From IMG/VR virus record IMGVR_UViG_3300032285_003395, positions 1-64,000 of that record: 64,000 nt of DNA; one strand, 5' to 3'. This document shows, one piece after another, positions 19,201 to 29,300 of the stretch. Source of the stretch: a virus. The position numbers were made by a program, and so were the translations under genes. Numbering within the stretch: position 1 is the stretch's first letter; each line of letters starts with the position of its first letter. A model generated the notes under the pieces. That model saw only the letters and a list, made by a program, of their open reading frames with translations. It did no database searches and was not told the DNA's origin.

Positions 19201-22200
19201 TATTAAGTCAATTTGTAGAAACTCCTAATTCACAAGGTAAATCTTTAACTCAAGAACAATTTCAAGATTTATCTAATTCTTTAGATAAGTTAAAGACTAA
19301 TTATGAAAATACAAAAAATAATTTTAAATTAGATGAAGACTTTATTTCAAAATTAAATTTTGATAATGTAGCTCACAAATCTATATTAGAAAGTTTAGGA
19401 ATTAACTTAAAAAATATTGAAAATTTTAAAGGTAGTAAAACTTTTGAAAATATTCTTTTAAACTCAGAAGTAAATAAACTTAATAAAGAAAAAGTTACTG
19501 ATAAATTAGCACAGTTATTAGGTGTTCCAAATAATAATGGATATGATTTAACTCCTTATTTAGATGATACAGGTTTATTTAACTATAATAAATTTAATAA
19601 AATAGTTGGTAAAGATACTCTTGATAATGATACTATAAATACTATACAAGATTATAATCAATTAGTTGCTAAAGAAAAAAATGTTAATAATTTAGTTAAT
19701 TTATTTAATACTAATTTAGGTCCTGTACAAAAAGAATTTCAACAACAATACCAAAATGCTATTGAGACAAATACAGAGTTATTAAATCCTAAAGCACAAA
19801 TAATTAATACCCTATATCAAGATAACTTATTTAATAAAATTTTAAATCAACAAAGAATTGATAGAATTAATGAGTTATTATCTATAGGTCAAGGTAAAGA
19901 AAAAGAAAGACAATTAAATGAAGAATTAGCCCAATTAACAGATGAAAATAACAGATTAGATAAAATGTTAACTCATGTTGACAAAACTTATAAGAATGGT
20001 TATTTTGAAGCCCAGGAGAATATTAAACAATTAGATGAAGAGTATAATACTTTACATAATGATTTAAAGACTAAATTAAGTGATTATTTATCTTTAAATC
20101 CAATAGAAGAATTGTCTGATGAAAAAGAAAAAGAATTAAATAGTTTAATAGGACAAAAAAATACAAAATTAAAAGAATTAAAAAAGGCTCATAAAGATTT
20201 TAATGCTACATATAATAATAATATTAAATCAAGTGTTTTAGATAAAAATAAAACAGTTATAAATACTAATGATAAAGTTAATGTAGAGGAAGATTCTAAT
20301 GTTGATAAAAGTTTAACTGAAGAAATACAAAAAGATAAAGAAACTTTAGGTAAAGTAAAAGAATATAGAGAAATTTTTAATAAATTAAAAGAAGGTACTG
20401 TTACCAAAGAAGATTTATCTAAATTAAAATCTAATAATAGATTATATACTAAAGATGTTTTAAAAGAAACAGCATTACCTTATTATGTAGCATTTTCTAA
20501 AGAAGAATTACTACAAGCATTTAATAATGATCCAGATTTATTATTAGGTATGTATTCTATATTAGAAGATTTAGGGTATGCTTTAGATTTTAAAAATTAT
20601 AAAAATATTAATGTAGATACATTAACAGGTATTGTTACTGATGCTATTATTAAATTAAATTATAATATTAGTTTAATTAATAATAATAAACAAGATGAAA
20701 TAAAAAATATTGATGAATTAAATGGAGCTTTATTAATTAATAATTATATTACTGCATTACAAGAAAAAGCAAAAGAAATTAATCCGGATAGTGCTCCTGA
20801 AACTATTGATAATTTAGGATCTGATGCACAAAATAATACAATTAAATTAATAGAACAAAATAGTAAATTAAAATCTGATTTTAATGAAGAGGATATAACT
20901 TCAACTTCTTATTTTATAGATGATAAAGAGTATAAAACAGTTTCTGCTATAGGTAAAGCTGCTTTAGAAGATAATGAAGAATTAACTGCAGCATCAAATG
21001 TAGATAATTTAGTTATATCTTTAGGTAGAGTAATTTTTGGTAATAATAACATAACTAAAGAAAATATTGATAATTTATTACTTTCTCAAATGTCAATATT
21101 TGCTAAACTAGGTATTGAATTTAATGTTGATAAAGAAAGTTATATTACTCTGTGTAAAACATTAATAAATCAAAGAGATAGTTTAATTAAACAAGGTTTT
21201 AAATTTGTTACAGAAGAAAGAGTATTATTTCATAATTATGATGGTATTAATTTTACTCAAAATAATAATGTTATAAAAGATAATACTGTAGGTATAGCTA
21301 CTACTATGGATATTATTGCCATTGACAAAAATGGTAAAATAGATATTATCAATTTAAGAGTTAGTAAAAATAATGAAGATAAACAAAATGTTTGGGCAGA
21401 ACAACTAGCTTTTGATAAAACTATTTTAGAAAAAATACCTTCTATTAAAATTAATAATGTAAAAGTATTTTCAACTAAAGCAACTTATGATATTCATAAT
21501 TTAGGTAATAAAATAGATTTTTTACATTTTAAAAATTATAATTTTAAATCAATAAATATTTCTAATACAATACTAAAGTTAGTTAATACTTATTTAAGTA
21601 TACCTAATTTACCTGTAGAAGTTATTAATACTGAAGAAATTAATACTGAAGAAACTTCTCAGCAAGAAATGCCTGATTATATTTTAGAACAACAACAATT
21701 ATTAGCTGAGCAAGAGGAAGGATTTGATATTAGTACTGTTGATATGGGTCCTAGTTTGGAAGATTTAGGTATTGAGGAAAACCTTGAACCTGAAGAAATA
21801 GGACCTTCTGAATTTGAATTAATTGCAGATATTTCACCTGTTGTTACTCCTGTAAATTTAGAAGAAAATATTACTACTAATGAATCTAATTTAAAAAATA
21901 ATTCTACATCTTTAGAAGAAAATCAACTAGATCCTAATACACAATTAATTACTGGTCAAGCTGATAAAGAAGAGTTTGAAAAAAATACAGAAGTAACATT
22001 AGGTGAATTTACAGATGAACCTAATAGTAATATTGTTTCTTTACAAAGAGTTTCTTATGTTAAATTTAATGTTACTTATAATAATAATGGAGAAGAACAA
22101 TATACTGTAAGTATTATTAATAACAATGCTTTAAATAATAAATTTAATAAAGTATTAAATAAAGAAGAACTTAAAAAAGCATTTAAAGAAAATAATTTAT

Positions 22201-23306
22201 TTTTTTCTGATAAATTAACACCTAATACTATTTACATATTAAAAAATACAGATAAAACACCCGTACCTTCTTTTCAACAAGAAAATATTTTAAGTCAACA
22301 AAGTTATCCTGAATCAAGTATTTTAAATAGTGTTTATGCAGATGATTTAACTAATCAAGAAGGAGAAATAGTAGTATTAGATACTAATGATAAATTTAAT
22401 GATACTTTAAAAACTGAAGAAGATTTTAGAAATAAAGCTACTCTAGGAGTAATTGTTAATAATGCATTAGTAGCAATAATACCTGCAAATAAAGGTACTA
22501 CTAAAAATGCTCAAGTTAGAAATAGTTTAACTATTACTAAAGAAGGTGGTAAGTTTAAAGTAAAACCCTTTAAAGTTAAAATTAATAAAGTTAAAAAAGA
22601 AAGATTTTTATTTAATAATAATCCTATAAAAATTCAAAACTTTTTAAATAAATTAAATGGCTTTAAATCCACTATAGCTTTTGTTGCAGAAATAGGTAAG
22701 AATAAAAAATTAATTAATCCTTTTACTTCTAAAGAAAATTCTCAATTAAATATACCTGCAACTGGTTTAACTACTAATGGTGTATTTCTTATATTAGAAA
22801 GAAGTAATAATTCACCTATTATTATTCCTTTAAAAACTCCTACTTTACAAGAATTTTTTGAAGGAAGTAATGAAGAATTAAATATGGTAAAAGAAATATT
22901 AAATAATGTATTGTCTAATAGTTTTACTAGTAAAGATTTAAAAGTTAATTATAATACATTTTTAAATAGATTAAAAGAAGCTTCTAGTAAAAATAGTACT
23001 ATAGAACAATTATATGCTGTTATTCCAAAAACAATTAATGAAACTTCTTCTAATATTAAGCAAAAAATAAAATTAGAAAATTTAAAATTAAATTTTACTT
23101 TAGACAATGTTACAGATTATTTGTGGGATACATTGATTAATCTAAATGAAACTACAAAAAATTTCTATTCAGTAGACTTAGATCCTGAAAACTTTTATGT
23201 AGATAATTATGTTATTTTAGATTATAAACCAAATACTCCCCTTAATACTACAAATACTACAACAACAGAAAGATTTAGCTCTGATGTTGATAGTTTTTGT
23301 TCCTAA
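16230..23306 (+). CDS. Giant virion protein 1 with a degenerate PD-(D/E)XK-like domain
   Basis: 2358 residues. The N-terminus has two copies of a repeat of about 28 residues (YNL-S-SKG-F-TF near residues 10-25 and 38-54), then a Pro/Gln-rich linker. Residues about 710-740 and 900-965 contain Gly/Ala-rich, mildly hydrophobic stretches of the kind found in ejected internal proteins. Long coiled-coil-like helices follow (about 1210-1370). Around residues 1680-1730 the layout T-x-D1694-I-I-A-I-D-K-N-G-K-I, then I-N1708-L-R1710, then QLAF resembles a RecB/Cas4-type nuclease core, but the usual D-x-K is N-L-R, so it is probably inactive. It precedes the polymerase gene and is likely ejected with it. 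Confidence 0.65.
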   Translation: MNETLLLNLYNKYNLSSKGDFNTFKSDMSNPIVRQNFFNKYNLASKGNYQTFESDLLGANKNLTQTPVQQQSVAPKPTPKPQEEETFLGGLANSILSRFKNNDEEKPEEQKVNPVVKQPVVQQPVLNNYVVNKAELPVEPNLKTAPSEFAKKGYNPNKTLEQQLAEINDLYDPEKIKKTNQESIKILSDNRANNGLNIDKINFLIQDLPNKLRKNEILKQSKINTVLAQKNNQVGVVQDPEEKQTYLNQYKQGINLKQKELDGLNNQNIFDDITKTRNANTDVLTSAINNDTGSLLANVANAANFAKNVFTNYMDRKNKIDDLQSTINQAKKSQEYLSKYSILLNKTKEDINSEDLPQLASAYDPSIKGHLKSSNKYQNKEDITNYFDLSKGGFNSKEVALKNIASDNQVKQALEKTYLVFKKDNEILNAANKDNLQNLVAKNKWQQNINVYDNKFNSLIENYYEFQNNPELKQTYLKQYYSDPKDQERVSYLMNTPDFKNIIKNEVNLAKIGKDAINQNLKSWKDQNINNLQALNAQKVLNERQQLSQDYIEQQAKDKGLLSRENVYYTLQQLSKAGGHIGEYVKKNTGAVLSTILPDSETARQLEYSKDLWDAINYSQDDENLSVFDKGVKWISLPAKNKGNYQLGIDKDNNLVDIRANDLSLPVKGEQKKVIENYYYNNIDNLKTQAKDLSQIPGGKYEALKNLAKTVGVGVAEEVPELAVEAGLTAATEGVAAPLLESGLLKLGMKINDVQKVMKNYNKVSGHTIDVLTSYAEIKHDVQKDYEDRGLDPSLLNTVITSQGLAGVGQLSNRVERGYRKFGSELLNKNLKEQPQKVFVEDIPKVIKTLRDDVADIKNPVFKEYLFNKNLRNYAVAKYTERAAKVAKEFGLSGLQEASEETILEPLAQVILNQANANLTGNQEYNNQSLQELGFLDPETALIAGLTGGVMSSAVDVAPDLLNKVLKRDNGLSSIDALHAAVNDPNKFKSLLSQFVETPNSQGKSLTQEQFQDLSNSLDKLKTNYENTKNNFKLDEDFISKLNFDNVAHKSILESLGINLKNIENFKGSKTFENILLNSEVNKLNKEKVTDKLAQLLGVPNNNGYDLTPYLDDTGLFNYNKFNKIVGKDTLDNDTINTIQDYNQLVAKEKNVNNLVNLFNTNLGPVQKEFQQQYQNAIETNTELLNPKAQIINTLYQDNLFNKILNQQRIDRINELLSIGQGKEKERQLNEELAQLTDENNRLDKMLTHVDKTYKNGYFEAQENIKQLDEEYNTLHNDLKTKLSDYLSLNPIEELSDEKEKELNSLIGQKNTKLKELKKAHKDFNATYNNNIKSSVLDKNKTVINTNDKVNVEEDSNVDKSLTEEIQKDKETLGKVKEYREIFNKLKEGTVTKEDLSKLKSNNRLYTKDVLKETALPYYVAFSKEELLQAFNNDPDLLLGMYSILEDLGYALDFKNYKNINVDTLTGIVTDAIIKLNYNISLINNNKQDEIKNIDELNGALLINNYITALQEKAKEINPDSAPETIDNLGSDAQNNTIKLIEQNSKLKSDFNEEDITSTSYFIDDKEYKTVSAIGKAALEDNEELTAASNVDNLVISLGRVIFGNNNITKENIDNLLLSQMSIFAKLGIEFNVDKESYITLCKTLINQRDSLIKQGFKFVTEERVLFHNYDGINFTQNNNVIKDNTVGIATTMDIIAIDKNGKIDIINLRVSKNNEDKQNVWAEQLAFDKTILEKIPSIKINNVKVFSTKATYDIHNLGNKIDFLHFKNYNFKSINISNTILKLVNTYLSIPNLPVEVINTEEINTEETSQQEMPDYILEQQQLLAEQEEGFDISTVDMGPSLEDLGIEENLEPEEIGPSEFELIADISPVVTPVNLEENITTNESNLKNNSTSLEENQLDPNTQLITGQADKEEFEKNTEVTLGEFTDEPNSNIVSLQRVSYVKFNVTYNNNGEEQYTVSIINNNALNNKFNKVLNKEELKKAFKENNLFFSDKLTPNTIYILKNTDKTPVPSFQQENILSQQSYPESSILNSVYADDLTNQEGEIVVLDTNDKFNDTLKTEEDFRNKATLGVIVNNALVAIIPANKGTTKNAQVRNSLTITKEGGKFKVKPFKVKINKVKKERFLFNNNPIKIQNFLNKLNGFKSTIAFVAEIGKNKKLINPFTSKENSQLNIPATGLTTNGVFLILERSNNSPIIIPLKTPTLQEFFEGSNEELNMVKEILNNVLSNSFTSKDLKVNYNTFLNRLKEASSKNSTIEQLYAVIPKTINETSSNIKQKIKLENLKLNFTLDNVTDYLWDTLINLNETTKNFYSVDLDPENFYVDNYVILDYKPNTPLNTTNTTTTERFSSDVDSFCS

Positions 23307-23325
23307 AAATAAAAAATATTAATTT

Positions 23326-26300
23326 ATGGCTTGTTATATTAATCCACACCCCACTGAAGTTTCAAAAGATGAATTTTTATTAATTTTAAATAGTAATAAT
23401 CTTTATGATAATTATTTAAATATTATTAATAATAATGAAGAAGGGTTGTTAAATTTTTTTAAAACTAATGAAAATATTATAAATGAAGGTATTAAAGAAG
23501 TTAAACAATTAAGAGATTTTAAAGCAGGTAAATTAAATAATTTAAATGATATTGCAAATAATAAAGTAATTAATTATTTTATAAATAACAATATAAATTC
23601 TAGTATACTTCAAACTTTAGATAAAGCTTTTACTGATATATTTTACAGATTAACTAGTGAATCTACAAGTCCTGTAGATAGTTTTATTAATTTAAATGAT
23701 GTATTTAAATTGTCTATTTTAGAAGGTAGAAATACTGATAATGTCATTATAAGATTTTTAGCTGCTGTAAATGAATATAAAAAAGTTTTAATAAATAATT
23801 TAGAGTCTGTTACTGCAAATAGTAAAGTATTAACAGATTTTGATAAACTTAATATACAACAAACTATTAATTATATTAACAGTTTAGGATTATCAACAGA
23901 TTTAACTTACCCAATTACTACATTAGATAATTTTAAAAATAATTTAAGGTTAAAAGAACTAATTAATTATTTAGGTAGAGATGGTTTATTTAAATTAGAT
24001 ACGAAATTAATAGAAGATTTAGATAATGAAAAAGAAGATTTAGAAAATAATGTTCAAATTTATGAAAAAGATCCACTAACAGAAAACCCTGTTAATAAAA
24101 TATCTGCAAGATTAAAGTTAATGCTTCGTGGTATTAATATGTATGATAGTCTAGGTAATAAAATAGTTAAAAATAATGTACAATTATTTTGGAAACCTTC
24201 TGATTTAATACAAAAAATGTTAACAGCAGTTTCAAATAATAATGTACATAATTTATCTATAGATCAAATAATAGATAAATTAACTGTATTATCTAATCAA
24301 AAAAATTATTTTTTAGCAGAACCATTACGTATATTTTTACAAAGATTAAATGCTTTAAAAAATAATAATGATCAATTTAAAACATCTGTACCAGATATTT
24401 ATACTGATTTATTTTTATATTTTCAACAATATCCTGTAGGTATTAAAGTATTAGAAACAAAGAAAAGTATTGTTAATGACTCTGAAGTTACAAATCTTGT
24501 AATTCAAAATAAAACTGATTATGTTAATGCAGGATTATATAGAGTACGTCAAGATATATTTGAGTCTTTATTAAATTCTAAAGAATTAGAAGGTAATTTT
24601 AATACTTTAAATGAATTAATACTTAAACCTAATCAAAGTGTTGCACAGTTAGCTGAAATACTTGCAAATCTTTTATCTCCTAATGTTGCAATAAATAAAG
24701 ATCAACTTAAAGCAGATATATTTAATCAATTAAAAAATACTAATTTAACTACTGGAGTTAATTTATTATCTGTATTAAGTAATATTATTAATGGAGATAA
24801 TATATTAAATTCAACTATTATTAATAAAGTCTATAATATTAATAATGATAATATATTTCCAGTATTAAATCCTTCTGAATTAAGTGAACAAGTAAGTATT
24901 ATTAACTCAAGTATTAATGCTATTAAAAATGGTGTTCCTTTTGAAGAGACAGATTTTTACAAAAAGTTTAAAGATGACATTATTGGAATGTCTTTATGGT
25001 CAGACTATGTAAAAAATTTAGGAAATGAATTAAAAATTTCTATTTTTCTTGGCTATAATTTAAATAATGATAATAAAAAAGAATACGAAAATTTTACTGA
25101 AAAAGAATTATTAGCAAATTTATTTAATATAGTAATGTCTGGTAGTATACCAACTCCTATATTATCAGATAAGTCTAATATTTATTTATTAGATAATTAT
25201 AATTATAGAACAACTCAAGTTAATAAATTAAGTTTTCAAGAAGAACCAATATCTTATTTTAAATACTTTATTAATTTTTTAAAGATAGATTCTAATTTAA
25301 ATGAAAAAATTAATGATGGTGGATCTATTGGTAAAAACATGGATAAAGCTATTGCTAAACAAAAATTAGTTTTATTTAATCCAGAGTTTTATGAAATTGC
25401 AAAAAATAGTAAAGTATTAGAATTATATGATAAATATAATAATGGAAGTAAAGAAGATAAAGAATTTGCTAAAAAAGAATTAATTAATATTATTGCTCAA
25501 TTTCAAAATATTTTAGGAGATCAGTTATTAAAAAAATTTACTAGTACAGGTTTAATTAAATATGATGATGAATTAGGTGGATATATTAGTACAGATCCTT
25601 TATTATCAGGTAAAGTTTATTATGGTAATCAAGATGCTTCTGAAGAATTAATAAATGATATAAAAACAGTAGCTGTTAAATATTTTGTATTTAATACACA
25701 TTTAAAATTATTGACTACTGGACACCCAGGATTTTTTAAAGAAAATGATGAGCAAAAAAGGGTTAAAGCTATTGTAGCTGATACTAAAAAACCTAATATA
25801 AATGCTACTTATAAAGGTACATTAGCAATTAAAGAAAATAAAGGTAGAAGAATTATTTTAAAAGATGTAGAAGTTGCTCTAATTAATAAAAGTATTCAAG
25901 AATTTTTTCTAAGTAATTTAAAAGCAAATAAAAATTCTAAACAACAATTATTAGAAAAAATGGCTAACCTATTTTCTAATTATACTTTGTTAGATGGTAC
26001 TCCTGTTTATTCATTAGAGTCTAATAAATTAGATAAAATAAAACAAGATTTTGAGGAAGAAACAAAAGAATTACAAGAACAAATAAAAACTTTAAAAGAG
26101 CAAAATAATACTAAAGAATTAGAAGAGGCTCAAAATAAATATAATAAAATTTTAAAAACTTACTCTGATTTAGAAAAAACAATTGAGTATTTACCTACTA
26201 AAAAAAGTAATACTACAGATGCATCTTCTTTAAGTTCTTTAGATTTTTCTAAACAATATCATATTGGATTAAATATGTATTCAGATGATCAAGAAAGTTT

Positions 26301-29300
26301 TTATGATGCAGAAACAAAAGGTAGATTTTTAGATAAATTTACTAAAAATAATTTTAGAACTATTAAAAATTTAGTTTTTACAAAAATTAAAGGAGTAAAA
26401 GCTTCAGCTAATGAAGAGGAAGGTATTTTAAAACCTTATATGGAAAAAACTTCTACAGATAACTTTACTGCACAAAGAGTATTTTTAGGAAAAAGTCCTA
26501 ATATTTACCAAGCTATGATAGGTAAAATGTTTGGTTATACTTTTGATGAAAAAAATAAATCTTGGACATATAATCCTGACAATGCTATTATAGATAAAAT
26601 AGTTTATGAAAGTGCTGTTAAAGCTGAAGTACCTGTTAATGCAGTAGGAAATGTAGCTATATTTGATTTATTAAAAGAAATTAATGATAAAAATATTACT
26701 ACTTTAGATGATGTAAATAATTGGAAACCTGAAGAAAACTTTGCAAATAATTATGTAATAGATATACCTATTACGGAAGATAGAATGCAAGTAGAAACTC
26801 CAGAACACTTAGAAGGACAATCTGATATAGGTACTCAAATAGAAAATTTGATTAATAATGGTATTGATCCAAATGTAGAGTATAGTATTAATAATAAAAC
26901 ATTTAATGGTTTAGATTTAACTAATTTATTAAATGAGTTAAAAATAACTTATGTAGAAAGTGGTAAAGAAAGATTATTTAATGATTTTTTTCAACAAGAT
27001 AAAGTTTATGATCTAATTGCATCATTGTATGATCAAAGAGAAAATTTAAATTTAGAAACTTTAACACCTGAAAAATTACCAGAATTATTAAATAACCCTC
27101 AATTTGGTTTAGCATTAGTATCTAAAATACAATCTTTAATTAAAAAAGATATAGTTAAAACAAAAATTAATGGAGTACAATTTTTTAATGGTGTAACTGC
27201 TAATGATACAAATTTAAATATTTTAGTAGAAGATGTAACTGATAGTGAAGGTAAAGTAATTAAAAAATTAGTTTTTGAAGTTGCAGTACCAGCTTTTAGT
27301 GAAGAAATGTTTAATGCAGCTTTAAACCCTGAAACAAAAGAATTAGACATTAATTTAATACCACAAGAATTAAGAGAATTTGTAGTATATAGAATCCCTA
27401 CAGAAGCTATGTACTCTATGTTTGCTGTAAGAATTAAAAAATTATTACATCCTGCAGCTGGACCAATTATTTATATGCCAGATGGTTCTACCAATATAGC
27501 TGGTTTTGATATGGATATTGATAAATTATTTGGTATTGTTAAAAATTATTATTCTAAAAATAATAAATTAGTACCTATTGAATATTCTTTAGAAAAAGAT
27601 AGTAATATTAATTTTAAAGAATGGATAAAAGATAATATTACTAATAGTGATAAAATTACTTTAGATGAATTATATAGACAAAAAAGTGATTTAATAGAGC
27701 AATATCCTGAATTTTATGAAGATAATAAAGAGATAAAAAATTTATTAAAAGCTAAGAATAAAATAATAGAGGACACTAAAAAACAATTAGAAGAGGAATT
27801 TAAATTAACAGGTTCTACTTTATCAAGAGCTATATCTGATGAATTAAATAGAGATGCTAGATATTTAGTTATTAAATCATCTTTAGAGTTATTTTATGAT
27901 AGTATTAAAGTTGAAAATAAAGAAGAATTAAAAAATAATATTAAAGACATAAATAAACAAATTAATGATATTTATAGTAACTATAAAGAGTACTGGAAAA
28001 AATTAAATATTACTGGACAACTAAGTAAATTACAATCTCAAAATTTATATTTAGATATTATTAGTGGAGTTATTACTAATCAAAAAAGTCTTAATGAATA
28101 TATTACAGGTAATAACTTTACAAGGTTAGAACAACAAGCTGAAGAATTAGATAATAAAAAATCTACTCAAAAAGAAAATAAGTCTAAAAAATTAACAAAA
28201 TTATTTCCTTATAAAGATTCTAATTTGTTAAATGCTATTAATACATTTAAAGCTATTATGTCAGGTGCTCAAAATATTGGACCTGCAGCTATATTTAACC
28301 AGTTTGTAGCAGTTAATAAATTTTTAAAGAATTTAGATCCTACAGAAGAAAATGGGTTTAAAGTTAAGACTATTAATTTATTAAGTAATAATCAAAAAAA
28401 TGCTGAATCTTTTGATATTTTTAAAGGATTAAATAATTATATTACTAAGTCTGGATTAGAGCCTAATATGGCAGTTGCTACACTATTAGCACAAGCTGTG
28501 GATAATATTAAAAAAGATTTATCTGTACCTTTAAATTTACAAAAAGAATTAATTTCATTAAGAGCTTTACTTTATTTAATTGGTTTAGATGAAAATGTAG
28601 TAGACAGAATATTTACAGATTATCCTAAAATAGATCAAATTATAAAAGAAGCTATTGCATCTAATAAAATAAATGAATTTAAAAATAATATTTTTAAAAA
28701 TAATCTTTATAATTTAAATGAAAAACCAAGTAAATTTATTTATTTAGATGAAAATAAAAAAGTAAATATTAATTTAAATTATTTAAATAAAGCTTTTAAA
28801 CCAGATTCTACATTATCAGATTTGTTTGGAAATAATGTATCAGAAGATGAAATAATTTATTTTTTACATGAAATGTTAGATTTATCTTTTGATTTATTTA
28901 ATGTTATAACAACTATAAATTATGTTCAAAATGGATTTGGTAAAAACTTTTCAAGTTTAGTTTATTCTTATAACAATGCTAAAAAATTATTAAATAATAA
29001 TTTAACAGATAAATTTAACATTAATTTAACAAATTCTTTTATTGAATTTAAATTAAAACAATTAATTAATGTTAGTGATAATATTTATAAATTATTTAAT
29101 ATAAATTTAGAAAACTCTAATTTTAATTTCTTTAAAAATTACTTTAAAGTATTTAATAACCCTAAGTATGCAGGTTATTTATTTAGAGCTAATTTAAGTT
29201 TAAATATTTATTTAAATTTAATTACAGAATTTGGATCTTCTGATAATATTAAAAAAGCTTATTTTAAAGAAATTAATGATTTAAAATTAATACTTGGTCA

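Noticed and set aside
27099-27350. Minus-strand frame inside the polymerase gene
   Set aside because: It is antisense to conserved polymerase coding sequence.
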